Source: Linum tenue (lineage: Eukaryota; Streptophyta; Magnoliopsida; Malpighiales; Linaceae). From it: DNA of 64,000 nt. This document shows, one piece after another, positions 22,135 through 33,537 of the stretch. The stretch covers positions 9,640,937-9,704,936 of the forward strand of contig CAMGYJ010000009.1 in assembly GCA_946122785.1 (NCBI GenBank). Reading direction: 5' to 3'. The translations under genes were made by a program, and so were the position numbers. Under the pieces are notes generated by a model. It had not been told where the DNA came from. It did not search any database and was given only the letters and a program-made list of their open reading frames with translations. Within the stretch, counting starts at the first letter, position 1, and each line of letters begins with the position of its first letter.

Positions 22135-25100
22135 ATGGCGGGGAAGAAGATGGTGGCGCTTCTCTTCGTCGCCGTCTTGGTCGTCTTCGGAGCGGATCAG
22201 GTGAGATCTGACGCCTCCGATCACCGATACAAAGATGGAGATCAGGTGCCTCTTTATGCCAACAAGGTTGGCCCGTTTCACAACCCGAGGTGAGCAGGAC
22301 TTGTTTCTCTCTGTCTCGCGTCCATTTTCTAGGGCTTACTTGTTGTTGTTGTTTTCTTACCTGGATCCAAGTGAGTTCCTAGATGCCTCAAGCGCAATTC
22401 CCAGTTCAATTATCTGTTCAAGTCGATTCGCTCATTTATTTCGTTGGTTTTTAGTCGATTATTAGAAATTGAGTATGTGTTCGATGAACATTTTGCTTCC
22501 ATTTTGTTGTGTTCGTACAATCTCGATATATGCGAGTGTGGTGGTGGAGAGCTCTGGATCTGGTTTGCTGGTGTTCAGTTTTGCCATTTGGTTTCTTGAT
22601 ATCTTTCTTCCAGGGTGAATGTCAGCTGTTCTGAAATGTAACAGTTAATGGGCGGATCTGGATATATCAGAGTTTTGAGATAATCGCATCCTTATAAGTT
22701 ATAACAGTTTATGTTTCTTGTATGACAACATAAGAAATGGAGTGTCCAGGTTAATCAAATTGTTTGGTAGTGGTTGAAGATTAGAGTAGGCGGGGATTAT
22801 GTTGTTGGATTGGCATTTCTTATCTTTATACATGGGTTATTAAAATTCTATCATTTCTTGTCTCATTTCAGTGAAACATACCGTTATTTCGACCTTCCAT
22901 TCTGCTTCCCAGGTTTGCATCTGGACTACTGATTTCAGTGTCGCTGTGTTTTTTCTGATTAATTAATGGCTGTTGAATCTTATTAACTTCATTGCATGGT
23001 TGGTCGTGTTGGCAGCGCATATGAAAGAGAAAAAGGAGGCTCTTGGTGAGGTACTTAATGGGGATCGTTTAGTTAGCGCTCCATACCAGCTCGATTTCCT
23101 TCGGGAGAAGGACTCTGAAGTTGTTTGCAAGAAAAGGCTTTCAAAGGAAGAAGTGGGCCAGTTTAGAGCTGCTGTTAAGAAAGATTACTACTTCCAGATG
23201 TATTATGATGATTTACCCATCTGGGGTTTCATCGGCAAGGTTGACAAGGAAGGCAAAGACCCTAGTGACTTTAAGTATTACCTTTTCAAGCACATTCACT
23301 TTGATATCTTTTACAACAAGGACCGGGTGATTGAAATTAATGTTCGAACTGATCCAAATGCTCTTGTGGATGTCACCGAAGACAAAGAAGTTGATGTTGA
23401 ATTTTTATATACCGTAAAGTGGAAGGAAACCAACACTCCTTTCGATAAGAGGATGGATAAGTATTCTCAGTCTTCTTCATTGCCTCACCATTTGGAGATC
23501 CATTGGTTCTCAATCATCAATTCCTGTGTCACGGTTCTACTTCTTACTGGCTTTTTGGCTACAATCCTCATGAGGGTATTGAAGAATGATTTTGTCAAGT
23601 AAGGCCAGCTCCTTTCTTCAGTTCCTTGTTCAAGCAAGTTTTTTTCATTTATCTGTACATTTCCTTTCATTTATTGACGAACCAAGGTATACATGACCTT
23701 GAAATTAGGTACGCCCATGATGAGGAAACTGCTGAAGACCAGGAAGAGACTGGTTGGAAATATATTCATGGAGATGTGTTTAGATATCCAAAGTACAAGT
23801 CCCTATTTGCAGCATCCCTTGGCTCTGGAACCCAATTATTCACTCTGTAAGTGACATGCTGATATTTTCACCTTTGGGTGCTTTGTATGTGCCAAAGGTG
23901 GATCAGGGATTTGTACTCATTTTGTTTGTTTGTTTAATTAAATACAGGACTGTGTTCATCTTTATACTGGCATTGGTTGGGGTGTTTTACCCATACAACC
24001 GGGGAGCCTTGTTCACTGCGTTGGTTGTCATCTATGCTCTCACATCAGGAATTGCTGGATACACTGCAACTTCCTTTTACTGTCAGCTTGAAGGAACTAA
24101 CTGGGTAAGCAGTTATCGTTGATTTTGTTTCTCTACCTTGATTTTGTTCACGGTAATCAAACCTCTTTTTTCGGCGTCTCATTTCTTACTTTATGATTTC
24201 AGGTTAGGAATCTGTTGTTGACTGGGTGTCTCTTTTGCGGGCCTCTTTTTCTCACCTTCTGTTTCCTAAACACTGTTGCAATTGTCTACACTGCCACTGC
24301 TGCTCTTCCTTTCGGAACAATTGTTGTGATAGTGCTGATATGGACACTTGTGACGTCTCCTTTGCTTGTTTTGGGTGGAATTGCTGGGAAAAACAGCAAG
24401 GCTGAGTTTCAAGCTCCTTGCCGTACTACTAAATACCCCAGGGAGATTCCACCGTTGCCATGGTACAGGGGTACCATTCCGCAGATGGCTATGGCTGGAT
24501 TTCTGCCTTTCAGTGCTATCTACATTGAGCTCTACTACATCTTTGCCAGTGTCTGGGGTCACAGGATTTATACAATCTATAGCATCCTGTTCATCGTCTT
24601 CATTATTCTCCTGATTGTCACTGCTTTCATTACCGTGGCATTGACCTACTTCCAACTTGCTGCTGAGGATCATGAATGGTGGTGGAGGTATGCAGTTTGT
24701 TAATTTATCCACTTGCCTCTCATTATATGCTGCAAATAGATCTTTTCTCTTTTGTTTTACTTTGGTAGTCTCCTGATTGGGAAATAACTGAGAAATCTAA
24801 ATATTTCAAATATGTTCTGATATGTTCTTAGTTCTTAAGAGAGTGCAGGCCTGTGATACATTGCATTATTATATGCTGCAATGTCTCCAAATTATAGCTT
24901 TATGGTTAGCTGCTGTGAGTGATGCTCCTCATCTCTATCTCGAGCTGGGGAGGGACAATTTTGTGCATAATTTGGCTGTAGAAAACCGAAGTCCTGACTT
25001 TTAAGTGACGCGCACCTTAAGAGAACGAACATGATTATCAAGATGCATGACTGCACCATCAAAAGTTGTCTTTATTGCTCCAACTAACCACAAGGAGCAA

Positions 25101-25409
25101 CTCTTCTTGAATTTCTTTCCAGGGCTCTGAGACTGTTTATGTACAGTTTCCTTCGTTCTAACTATTATTTGTTTTTTATTTGGCAACAGGTCGTTTCTAT
25201 GTGGTGGATCAACTGGGCTCTTCATCTATGCTTACTGCCTCTACTACTACTATGCACGCTCTGACATGTCGGGCTTCATGCAAACATCATTCTTCTTCGG
25301 TTACATGGCCTGCATATGCTACGGTTTCTTCCTTATGCTGGGAACTGTGGGTTTCCGTGCTTCCCTGCTTTTTGTTCGTCACATCTATCGATCCATCAAG
25401 TGCGAGTAG
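22135..25409 (+). CDS. TMN: Transmembrane nine (TM9SF/EMP70) endomembrane protein, 592 aa, 7 exons
   Basis: Exons: 22135-22289, 22872-22912, 23016-23598, 23709-23846, 23948-24104, 24203-24687, 25190-25409. All introns are GT-AG and the sum is exactly 593 codons with the stop. The protein has a hydrophobic N-terminal signal (about 1-20), a lumenal domain (DLPIWGFIGKVDKEGKD, HLEIHWFSI) and then nine hydrophobic segments starting near residue 235. It ends in IKCE, the KXD/E-type C-terminal motif that retains these proteins in the Golgi. Length and wording (LGEVLNGDRLVSAPY, YYARSDMSGFMQTSFFFGY) place it in the plant TMN2/3/4 group of ~592 aa. The family acts in Golgi/endosome membrane sorting. 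The first ATG is chosen because it begins the signal peptide. A CT-rich leader (about 21968-22030) precedes it. No defect is seen. Confidence 0.96.
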
Positions 25410-26228
25410 AGTGAGAGAAGAAAGTTAGTAGGTGGGGTTTGACAACAAGTAAGAGAATGAAGGGTTCCTTAGGTAATGTTTGTCTGTCCTATTTTTTCTT
25501 GTTAATTGGAAGGGGATCGCAATATGTAGAGGCTTTTCTTTTGGTTCACAAATGATTTTATTTTTGTAGTCCCTCTTTGTACGAAGAAAGTGGAAAGAGC
25601 AGATTCATTCGAATGTATCTGCTATCTAGAGAAATATGGTTTTAGGCTAAAAGGATCTTCATCTTTGCTTAGTGTTGCCCAGAAAGTTTGTATCATCATC
25701 TCTTTATTTGGACTCACCCTACATTACACTTTTCTCCCCTTTGTTTCTTCTGTTTGCCATTGTGTTCCGAAGTATATGGTTTCTTCTTGCGTTGCTAGAT
25801 ATGATTCTTGGCTGGCATTTTCATGGCAGATTTGGAATGAGTCATTAGTGGATGAATTAGGATTAAGTCAACATGGTTATTTTCTTCTTGTGAGTGTGGC
25901 AATCTGTTTGGCTTTGAACCTCGCAGTCTGTCTTTGAGATTACTTTTAGTCTCAAGTGATTAAGTACCCATTTACTCGGTTGTGGATGTTGTCATTTCTA
26001 CATTATTACTAGATCAATCTTCTAAGATTTTATCTCAGACTTGACCACTGATCCGCGTTTGATGAAGAAGTTACTTCAAAAACCTTTGTATAGTAGTAAC
26101 TAATTTAACAGTTGGGTTATGCAATTATGAATCATGAGGTGATTGCGGGAGAAGAACCATGTATACAAAGCGTCCTTTCAACTCTATACATAAGCAGTAG
26201 CTTGTGTCGAACCCAGGTCATTTCCATT
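25410..26228 (+). other. 3' untranslated region and downstream spacer of the TMN gene
   Basis: T-rich sequence after the stop codon, probably the 3' UTR to somewhere before about 25960. The frame 25590-25937 lacks family resemblance and is not called. From there to 26228 nothing is recognised. Confidence 0.5.
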
Positions 26229-26432
26229 CAAAGTGGTACATGACTCAACAGGATGGTATGTTACGGCGACTGAAGTCATTATAATTAGTTAGATGAGTTA
26301 ATGTTTAAGTTTGTCACTTGTGAGTTATGACTTGACGGCTTTATATTAGTTAGTTAGTAGCCTACCTTTACTTCGAACCTGGTACCTCCAGGTTCATGGC
26401 TAGTGGTATTACCACTAGACCAATCCCTTGTT
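26229..26432 (-). mobile_element. Probable tRNA-derived SINE
   Basis: On the minus strand, TGGTCTAGTGGTAA (26409-26422) fits a pol III A box. AGGTTCGAAGT (26370-26380), about 30 bp downstream, fits a B box. The spacing and wording match tRNA-related heads of plant SINEs. The body would run left to about 26229; its end and target duplication were not found. Confidence 0.5.
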
Positions 26433-26528
26433 CGTATCTTTACTGTACGGTTAATTGCCCGAAATTTGTCTTAAGAGTCTCAGCTCAACTCAAACAATAC
26501 TTTAGGGTTATTTGCTTAGTTTATTTAA

Positions 26529-27668
26529 GGGTAAATGTCATATTTGGTTAGGAGTGTAAATGGGTCGGGTGGTCCGGGTTTAGGCATTTTAATCACCCGA
26601 CTCATGCACTACGGTTTGGGAAATATTAAACCCAAACCCACCCAAAAAAATCTAAACCCTACAGTTTGTTTCTAATTGGGTTGGGTCGGGTTGGCGATAT
26701 TTTTAAGTAAAAACCCAACCCAACACAAAATATGTAATTATTCTACATCATAAAAATATTCTATAACAAATTAAAAATTCAAACGAATAAACCGAGGTGG
26801 AAGCTATCAAAATTCACAAATATTGTTTGAATTTTAATAAAACTTGATTTACTTCAACTTATGTCTAGTTTTTTTCACGACATTTGTTGAAATAGGCTAA
26901 AAAAGTTACAAATGAACGCATCCATAATATGATATTCTTTTAAGATTGTACACAAGAAAAAAAAAAAATACGTGAATCATGGCTATATTAAATATATGTC
27001 TAAACTTTAAGTCGAATAATGCATTAGATTAGTGAGACTTTAAGAGAAAAACATGGTGAAATAACTTAATTTTCTCATAAGTATGACTATTATGACATAA
27101 ATAATTTTTTGGATACGAACTCGTACCAATAATTGGAACACGGGTTGGGTCGGGTTCTACGGGTTGTGTAATCCAAAATCCAAACCCAACCCAAAAGAGG
27201 CAGGTTGTACAAAAGAAAACCCTCACCCAACCCAAAATCTTCGATTTAGCGATAAATACGGGTGGGTTGGGTCGGATTGGACGGGTGGGTCGGTTTGCGG
27301 GTGTGTTTGTTCCTACATTTGGTTACTAGGATTACTAAATTGTGTTATGTTTAGTCACTAGAAAAAAATAATATCAATTTTGGTCACTCGAATTACGAAA
27401 ATAGGTCACATTTAGCCACTCTCGCGTTAGCCTCCGTCCAATTCCGGTCACTTGAATTACTTTTTTTTTTTTAATGTCACTCGAATTACTGAAACATGTC
27501 ACATTTAGTCACTCTCTGTTAGTCTCCGTCTGGAGTTGGACAGAAACGAACGAGAGAGTGACTAAATGTGACATGTTTCAGTAATTCAAGTGACCAAAAT
27601 TTATATTAATTTTTTCTAAGGACTAAATGTCATTTAATAATCTCAGTGACCAAATCTGACATTTACCC
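26529..27668. mobile_element. MITE with long inverted repeats, split by a hAT insertion
   Basis: Ends GGGTAAATGTCATATTTGGT and its near complement ACCAAATCTGACATTTACCC. Without the insert it is about 370 bp, mostly two inverted arms containing 'TTTAGTCACT' and 'GGTCACT..AATTAC' words, with a short palindrome in the middle (27533-27560). A related half element is at 42211-42365. The flanking duplication is unclear. Confidence 0.7.
26550..27314. mobile_element. hAT-type MITE nested in the 26.5-kb MITE
   Basis: Starts TAGGAGTGTAAATGGGTCGGG and ends TTTGTTCCTA, a diverged hAT-type inverted repeat. Flanking 8-mers are TATTTGGT (26542-26549) and CATTTGGT (27315-27322), one mismatch. Both subterminal regions are rich in GGGTTGGGT/ACCCAACCC repeats. 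No coding capacity. Confidence 0.75.
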
Positions 27669-28084
27669 AAAAATGTATGGGGTATTGCTATTCGTCGCCG
27701 TAAAAAACCTTATTCGTCGCCCTAACTTTTATTAAATGACTCAAATACCCTTAGATTAATTCTTGTCTTTCAAATCCGTCGTTTGAAACGCCGAAAGGGT
27801 TAAAAACCCTTCTCTCCGGCGACTTGGGACAAATCAGAACGCATCCCAATCTCGCCGGATAAGGGGTTTCAATCCACCCGTCCGACGTCTGGAAAGTGGA
27901 AACAAAACAAAAAAACCCCTAAAACCTCATTTCTCCTTCGTCTTCGTTTACAGTCATCGTCCCTATAGCAGGTTTATTATCCTTGGCTACACTTTATTCA
28001 CATCTACAAGATTCTTATCCCCGCAAAGCTCTCCCACCAATAAAGTTAAACTGTTTTCTTATTTGAAGCCTCGACCACTATTTT
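27669..28084. other. Left flank of the copia insertion, possibly part of an older element
   Basis: The repeated 'TATTCGTCGCC' words (27690-27720) and the A/T-poor middle resemble ends of MULE-like elements. The sequence resumes on the other side of the copia element at 33538 and ends in ACACCCTTTACCC (about 33810). The inverted similarity between the two ends is weak, so this is only a suggestion. Confidence 0.35.
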
Positions 28085-28437
28085 TGTAGAAAATGAAGAA
28101 TGGAGGAAGGGTTTTGGAATCCTCAGCTAATTCAGTTGCTGGGTTTCGTTTATTTATACTGGTTCCGGATTTACTGTTTCACAACGGTAACAATGACGTG
28201 GTTAAACACCATTCGTCCAAATAACATAAAACAGTTAAAAGGAAACTAATAACTAACGCGTCGTCGTTCTGTTCCTTGCACAGCTCCACTGTAAACGAAA
28301 CGGCTGCCACTCCGAAACGTTTCAATCAAACTGTTCTTCATCTGAAATCAAACTCTGCAGCATTGGCGCCATCTTCCCTTGAACACTCTGCTCCTGCAGA
28401 TTCAAATCCACGACACCCTTTCCTTTCTTCTTCATCA
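28085..28437 (-). repeat. 3' LTR of the copia element (minus orientation)
   Basis: 353 bp with TG...CA ends. It is nearly identical to 33185-33537, with differences at about 28257, 28263 and 28367. Confidence 0.95.
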
Positions 28438-28456
28438 CGCCCCCGCAAATTGGCGC

Positions 28457-31400
28457 TTATACATTTGTTACGCCCAATTTGTCAAGCAATAATTGCAACC
28501 TGTAACGACTGAGTCCCTTTGTGAAGAGATCAGCCAACTGATCTTCGCTTCTCAGATATTTTAGCTTGATCAGTCCTGGCTTGACTCTTTCCCTGGTAAT
28601 ATGCACATCAATCTCGATGTGCTTTGTCCTTTCGTGGTAAACAGGATTGTCAGCAATCTGTATTGCTGACATGTTGTCACAGTAAACATTTACTGGAGAT
28701 GGTAATGTAATTCCAAGTTCTGCAATCAACCTTTTCAGCCACTGTACCTCACAAACCAGGTGGGCTAGAGCCCTGTACTCTGCTTCAGAGGATGAACGAG
28801 ACACTGTGGTTTGCTTCTTGGACTTCCAAGTGAGTAGAGAATCTCCCAGGTAGGTACAATAGCCTGTAATAGATCTTCGTGTGTCAGGGCAAGCTGCCCA
28901 ATCAGCATCACTGAAACCCTTTAACAACAGATCACTCTTCGATTTGAAATGCAATCCCTGACCTGGTGACCCTTTGAGGTATCTCAAAACTCTATAAGCA
29001 GCTTGCAAATGTGGTTCCCGTGGTTGAATCTGGTACTGACTTAGTTGCTGTACAGGGTAAGCTATGTCTGGTCTTGTAACTGTTAGGTAATGCAACCTTC
29101 CAACAAGCCTTTTGTAAATGCCTGGATCTTTCAACAACTCCCCATCCCTTGCATTCAGCTTAACCTTGCAGTCAATGGGGCTCTTACAACTCTTTGCATC
29201 TGTGAAACCAGTGTCTTCAAGAAGGTCCATACAGTATTTCCTTTGTGACACACTGATTCCAGAAGTGTTCCTTGCAATCTCAAGTCCTAGGAAGTATTTT
29301 AATGCACCTAGATCCTTGATCTTGAACTCCTTTTTCAGGTAGTGTTTGACTGCTTCCAAGTCTCCCAATCGTGGACCTGCTAAGATAATATCATCCACAT
29401 ATACTAGCAGAACTACTATCCTGCCTTGCACCCATTTGACAAACAGAGAATAATCAGAAGCAGATTGAGTAAAACCATTCTTCAACAGTGATGTTGTCAA
29501 CTTGGCAAACCATTGCCTGCTGGCTTGCTTCAAACCATACAGAGATTTGTTTAGTTTGCAAGCAAGACCAGTAGTATCACCTTCAATGACTAGTCCTGGA
29601 GGTATCTCCATGTAGACATCTTCTTCCAAATCTCCATTCAAGAAGGCATTTGAAACATCCATCTGCTCTAAACTCCAATCCTTGATAGCTGCCACTGCCA
29701 GTAGTGTTTTGACAGTGTTATTCTTGGCTACTGGAGAGAAAGTGTCAAGAAAATCCACACAATATACCTGTGTGTATCCCTTTGCAACCAGCCTGGCTTT
29801 ATGCCTTTCTATCCTTCCATCTGGTCTTAACTTAAGTTTCCATACCCATTTGCAACCTATTTTCTTCTTGTTAGGTGGCAACTTACATACTTCCCATGTG
29901 TTGTTGGCAATGAGAGCTCCCAACTCTTCCTGTGTAGCTCTATTCCAGTTTTCATCTTGCTGAGCCTCAGCAAAAGTTCTTGGTTCCAGATGAGTTGTCA
30001 TGCTTAAAACATATGCTTTCCTTTCTGCAGTTAACCTTTCATATCCAACATACTCATCTATAGGATACCTACTGACTGTCCCCAGATAACAGTCTTTGTA
30101 TCTTGCTGGCAGCACAATGTTCCTGTGAGGCCTTTCTCGAACCTGTGGTTCTGCTTCACTTTCTTCAAGAGCTATAAGCTCTGGTTCATGGGAATCATCC
30201 ACACAATCATCCATTTCCACATTACTCATAGCATCATCATCATCAGACTCAGAATATAAAACATTAGATGCATCAGTCAAGGGAGAAGGATTACTGGTTG
30301 AAGAACTAGGATCAGCTATATGGGTATTTTGATTTGCTGAAGAGGAAGGACTACTGACATGACTAGGAATTCTATCATTGGGAGGACTACTGACATGACT
30401 GGATTTCCTATGAGATGGATTGCTGACATTTTGTGGAACATCAGAAGGTGTCACAGGTGCTGGGAAGAAATGCTCCTGTGAGGGTTCAGACACCTTTTCC
30501 TGTTCAGTGATGGTTTTAAAGGGAAAGATGTCCTCATAAAAGGTAACATCTCTTGAAATAAAGAACTCATGTGAGTTCAAATCAAAGAGCTTATAGCCTT
30601 TGATTCCTGCAGGAAGACCTAAGAAGATGCACTGTCTTGCTCTTGGTTCCATTTTGGTTCTACCTTGAGCATGACTAGTGGCATAGGCTAAACAGCCAAA
30701 AACCTTTAAATGGCCAAGGAAAGGTGATGTTTTGTATAGAATCTTGAATGGGGATTGCACCTGCAGCACAGGAGTAGGCAGTCTATTGATGATATAGACT
30801 GCATGAAGGACACAGTCACTCCAAAAGGGTAAGGGCACACCTGAATGAAATCGAATGGCTCTAGCAACGTTTAATATGTGTTGATGTTTACGCTCTACCC
30901 GCCCATTTTGTTCAGGTGTGTAAACACAGGACATTTCATGCTCAATTCCCCTCTCAGTATAAAAATCACACATGAAGAACTCCTTTCCTTGATCACTCCT
31001 CACCCTCTTTACTGTTTTATTGTACTGAGTTTGCACCATATTGCAGAAACCAATAAGAAGAGAACGAGCTTCAGACTTATGGTGCATAAGATAGAGCCAA
31101 ACTGCTCTTGAGTGGTCATCAACAATGGTGAGGAAGAAAGAAAAACCATCATGTGATTGAACAGACAAAGGACCCCAGATGTCCACGTGAATCAATTCAA
31201 AAATGTCTGCAGCATAACTAGTACTTAAAGGAAAAGGAAGCTTTTTCTGCCTAGACAGATGGCAGTGTTCACAGTGTTTGATAACTTCCTTAGGAATACT
31301 AGGATTACAATCCTTAATAAGTTGAAATCTATTAGAACTAGGATGCCCTAAGAGCCAGTGCCACAAGGCAATCTTCTGAGGCTCAAAGTTGTAGACAGAG

Positions 31401-33160
31401 GCAACTTGGGAAGGAAATGAAGTGTATGATGATGAACTGGAAGTATTTGGTGGAATGAAGTGGTACAAGCCTTTAGTTTCTCGAGCCAAACCAATCATCC
31501 TGGTTGATATCAGGTCCTGGATATGGCAAACATTAGATTGAAAGAGGAGTGAGATGGGCAAATCATGTGTCAGCTTGCTGACAGAAACTAAATTGAAGGT
31601 AAAGCTGGGTACCAGGAGGACATTGTGAAGGAAAAGACCAGGAGTGAGCTTAACTGATCCTATATGGCTAACTAGGACCTTAGTTTTGTTAGGGAGATAG
31701 ACATAGACATCAGACACTGGAAGACTTTTATGAAACAAATGAAGGGAACAAGCAATATGATCTGATGCACCTGTGTCCAATATCCAAGTTGAAGACAAGA
31801 CATTATGAGAACAGGTGGAAGAGAGGACATATTTACCTGCAGAGTTTGGGAAGGCAGGAAGGTGAGTAGTGACTGAATGAGCCCTATGATTGATTACTGG
31901 ACTCTGAGGTGAAGTTGGAGAAGTGGAATTGGACATATGCAGGATGCTTCTCAACCTGCTCATCTCTTCTGCAGTAAATCCTCCAACTGGACTAGCAAAC
32001 TTGTTGCCAACCTCAATATGCAACCCTTCAGACTGACTCCCTTCTTCAGACCCAATGTTCTGACCAACAGAACCTGCAAATCTTCCTGCATTCTCTGCAT
32101 TCTCTCGATCCTGCTTCTTTTTCTTAAGCCTCCAGCAATCCTTGATGACATGATTGGTTTTCTTGCAGTAGTTACAAAACAGCTCTTCTCTAGCTCCTTT
32201 AGCAGGTGGGCTGTCTCTGTTGGCTCTTGGAGATGTGCTATTGGAATTACTTCCTCCAACAGCTAACGCCAGTGATTGTCCTATTTTCTGCTTGAGACTG
32301 CCTTCTGCCTTAAGCTTCTGCTCATGCTGCAAGAGATCATCAAACGACATAACCACTGTGGGAAGTGGTTTCATGAGCAGGAGTTGAGTTTTAATCTGGT
32401 CATACTCAGGATTCACACCAGCTAGGAAACGAATTAAGTATTCTGTATTCTGCTGTGTCCTGAAAGCTTCTACAGCAGCACAAGGCATAGTATTGCCTGG
32501 TGCACATCCACATGGGACAATCGGATTAAATTGACTGTATTCCTCCCAGAAACCCTTCATCTCTGTGTAGTACTGGGTGATTGTACGAGTTCCTTGCTTA
32601 AAAGCATGGATATCATCCACTAGATTTGCTAGCTTGAGAGCACTAGCCTGACCATATCGGCTCTTCAACTCAGTCCATAAAACCTGAGCATTGTCATGAC
32701 TCAGAACACTACGAGCAATGTCCTTTTGCAATGAATTTGTTATCCAACAAAGGACAATGGTATTACAAGCATCCCAAACGTGAAACAGTGGATCTCCCTG
32801 AGGAGGTGCTGGTATGCTTCCATCTATGAAACCCAATTTATGCTTTGTTTTCAACACAACCCTCACAGCCTTAGACCACATTTGATAATTAGGACCATCC
32901 AAGACTATGGGAATCACCGATTGAGCTAGATTTTCATTAGGGTTAATATAGAATGGGTTACCGAAGTTTGGATCTGGAGCAGCACCAGCAGCAGTAGTAG
33001 TCCCAGATCCAGAAGCAGAAGCGGTGTTGTTGTTGAAATTGTTGCCATCAGTGAACTGACCAAATTGCAGAGAAGGAGAAGCGCGTTGGGTTTGATTGAA
33101 TGGTGGTGTTTGAGGTGGTGTGTTTGGTTGAGGTCGATTTGGACCTTGGTTTTCCGCCAT
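28457..33160 (-). CDS. Copia gag-pol polyprotein, 1567 aa, intact
   Basis: One uninterrupted frame. Gag (about 60-300) is followed by a CCHC zinc knuckle CNYCKKTNHVIKDC (about 328-341). The protease WILDTGASDH follows with the catalytic DTG near 462. Integrase has a LWHWLLGHPS pre-integrase segment, then HVDIWGP (near 659), SDQGKEF and EQNGRVERKH. Reverse transcriptase has YVDD near 1253. RNase H begins at SDADWAACPD (near 1416) and ends with the copia-type LADLFTKGL segment. The order PR-IN-RT-RH is that of Ty1/copia. No frameshift or stop is seen and catalytic residues are present, so it is a good candidate for an active element. Its clade within copia is not resolved. Confidence 0.95.
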   Translation of the reverse strand: MAENQGPNRPQPNTPPQTPPFNQTQRASPSLQFGQFTDGNNFNNNTASASGSGTTTAAGAAPDPNFGNPFYINPNENLAQSVIPIVLDGPNYQMWSKAVRVVLKTKHKLGFIDGSIPAPPQGDPLFHVWDACNTIVLCWITNSLQKDIARSVLSHDNAQVLWTELKSRYGQASALKLANLVDDIHAFKQGTRTITQYYTEMKGFWEEYSQFNPIVPCGCAPGNTMPCAAVEAFRTQQNTEYLIRFLAGVNPEYDQIKTQLLLMKPLPTVVMSFDDLLQHEQKLKAEGSLKQKIGQSLALAVGGSNSNSTSPRANRDSPPAKGAREELFCNYCKKTNHVIKDCWRLKKKKQDRENAENAGRFAGSVGQNIGSEEGSQSEGLHIEVGNKFASPVGGFTAEEMSRLRSILHMSNSTSPTSPQSPVINHRAHSVTTHLPAFPNSAGKYVLSSTCSHNVLSSTWILDTGASDHIACSLHLFHKSLPVSDVYVYLPNKTKVLVSHIGSVKLTPGLFLHNVLLVPSFTFNLVSVSKLTHDLPISLLFQSNVCHIQDLISTRMIGLARETKGLYHFIPPNTSSSSSYTSFPSQVASVYNFEPQKIALWHWLLGHPSSNRFQLIKDCNPSIPKEVIKHCEHCHLSRQKKLPFPLSTSYAADIFELIHVDIWGPLSVQSHDGFSFFLTIVDDHSRAVWLYLMHHKSEARSLLIGFCNMVQTQYNKTVKRVRSDQGKEFFMCDFYTERGIEHEMSCVYTPEQNGRVERKHQHILNVARAIRFHSGVPLPFWSDCVLHAVYIINRLPTPVLQVQSPFKILYKTSPFLGHLKVFGCLAYATSHAQGRTKMEPRARQCIFLGLPAGIKGYKLFDLNSHEFFISRDVTFYEDIFPFKTITEQEKVSEPSQEHFFPAPVTPSDVPQNVSNPSHRKSSHVSSPPNDRIPSHVSSPSSSANQNTHIADPSSSTSNPSPLTDASNVLYSESDDDDAMSNVEMDDCVDDSHEPELIALEESEAEPQVRERPHRNIVLPARYKDCYLGTVSRYPIDEYVGYERLTAERKAYVLSMTTHLEPRTFAEAQQDENWNRATQEELGALIANNTWEVCKLPPNKKKIGCKWVWKLKLRPDGRIERHKARLVAKGYTQVYCVDFLDTFSPVAKNNTVKTLLAVAAIKDWSLEQMDVSNAFLNGDLEEDVYMEIPPGLVIEGDTTGLACKLNKSLYGLKQASRQWFAKLTTSLLKNGFTQSASDYSLFVKWVQGRIVVLLVYVDDIILAGPRLGDLEAVKHYLKKEFKIKDLGALKYFLGLEIARNTSGISVSQRKYCMDLLEDTGFTDAKSCKSPIDCKVKLNARDGELLKDPGIYKRLVGRLHYLTVTRPDIAYPVQQLSQYQIQPREPHLQAAYRVLRYLKGSPGQGLHFKSKSDLLLKGFSDADWAACPDTRRSITGYCTYLGDSLLTWKSKKQTTVSRSSSEAEYRALAHLVCEVQWLKRLIAELGITLPSPVNVYCDNMSAIQIADNPVYHERTKHIEIDVHITRERVKPGLIKLKYLRSEDQLADLFTKGLSRYRLQLLLDKLGVTNV

Positions 33161-33172
33161 TGCTTCAGATAT

Positions 33173-33184
33173 GCTCTGATACCA
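33173..33184 (-). other. Primer-binding site for initiator-Met tRNA
   Basis: The minus strand reads TGGTATCAGAGC immediately inside the 5' LTR, the standard copia primer site. Confidence 0.9.
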
Positions 33185-33537
33185 TGTAGAAAATGAAGAA
33201 TGGAGGAAGGGTTTTGGAATCCTCAGCTAATTCAGTTGCTGGGTTTCGTTTATTTATACTGGTTCCGGATTTACTGTTTCACAACGGTAACAATGACGTG
33301 GTTAAACACCATTCGTCCAAATAACATAAAACAGTTAAAAGGAAACTAATAACTAAAGCGTCATCGTTCTGTTCCTTGCACAGCTCCACTGTAAACGAAA
33401 CGGCTGCCACTCCGAAACGTTTCAATCAAACTGTTCTTCATCTGAAATCAAACTCTGCAGCATTGGCTCCATCTTCCCTTGAACACTCTGCTCCTGCAGA
33501 TTCAAATCCACGACACCCTTTCCTTTCTTCTTCATCA
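33185..33537 (-). repeat. 5' LTR of the copia element (minus orientation)
   Basis: 353 bp with TG...CA ends. It carries the TATA box TATAAATA on the minus strand (33251-33258), the likely promoter of the element. Confidence 0.95.

Larger units (their letters stand above)
28085..33537 (-). mobile_element. Intact Ty1/copia retrotransposon, 5453 bp
   Basis: Two 353-bp LTRs (28085-28437 and 33185-33537) enclose one long minus-strand frame. The 5-bp duplication ATTTT flanks the element (28080-28084 and 33538-33542). The primer site complementary to initiator-Met tRNA lies inside the right-hand LTR (33173-33184) and a purine tract (GCGGGGGCG on the minus strand, 28438-28446) lies inside the left-hand one. 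I count three differences between the LTRs, so insertion is recent. Every part needed for mobility appears present. Confidence 0.95.

Noticed and set aside
24688..25189. Extra exon in the long sixth intron of the TMN gene
   Set aside because: Exons 6 and 7 join in phase and give the usual 592 residues; frames in the intron do not match the family.
29118..32266. Several + strand frames opposite the copia polyprotein
   Set aside because: They are antisense shadows of the long minus-strand frame, with no domains of their own.
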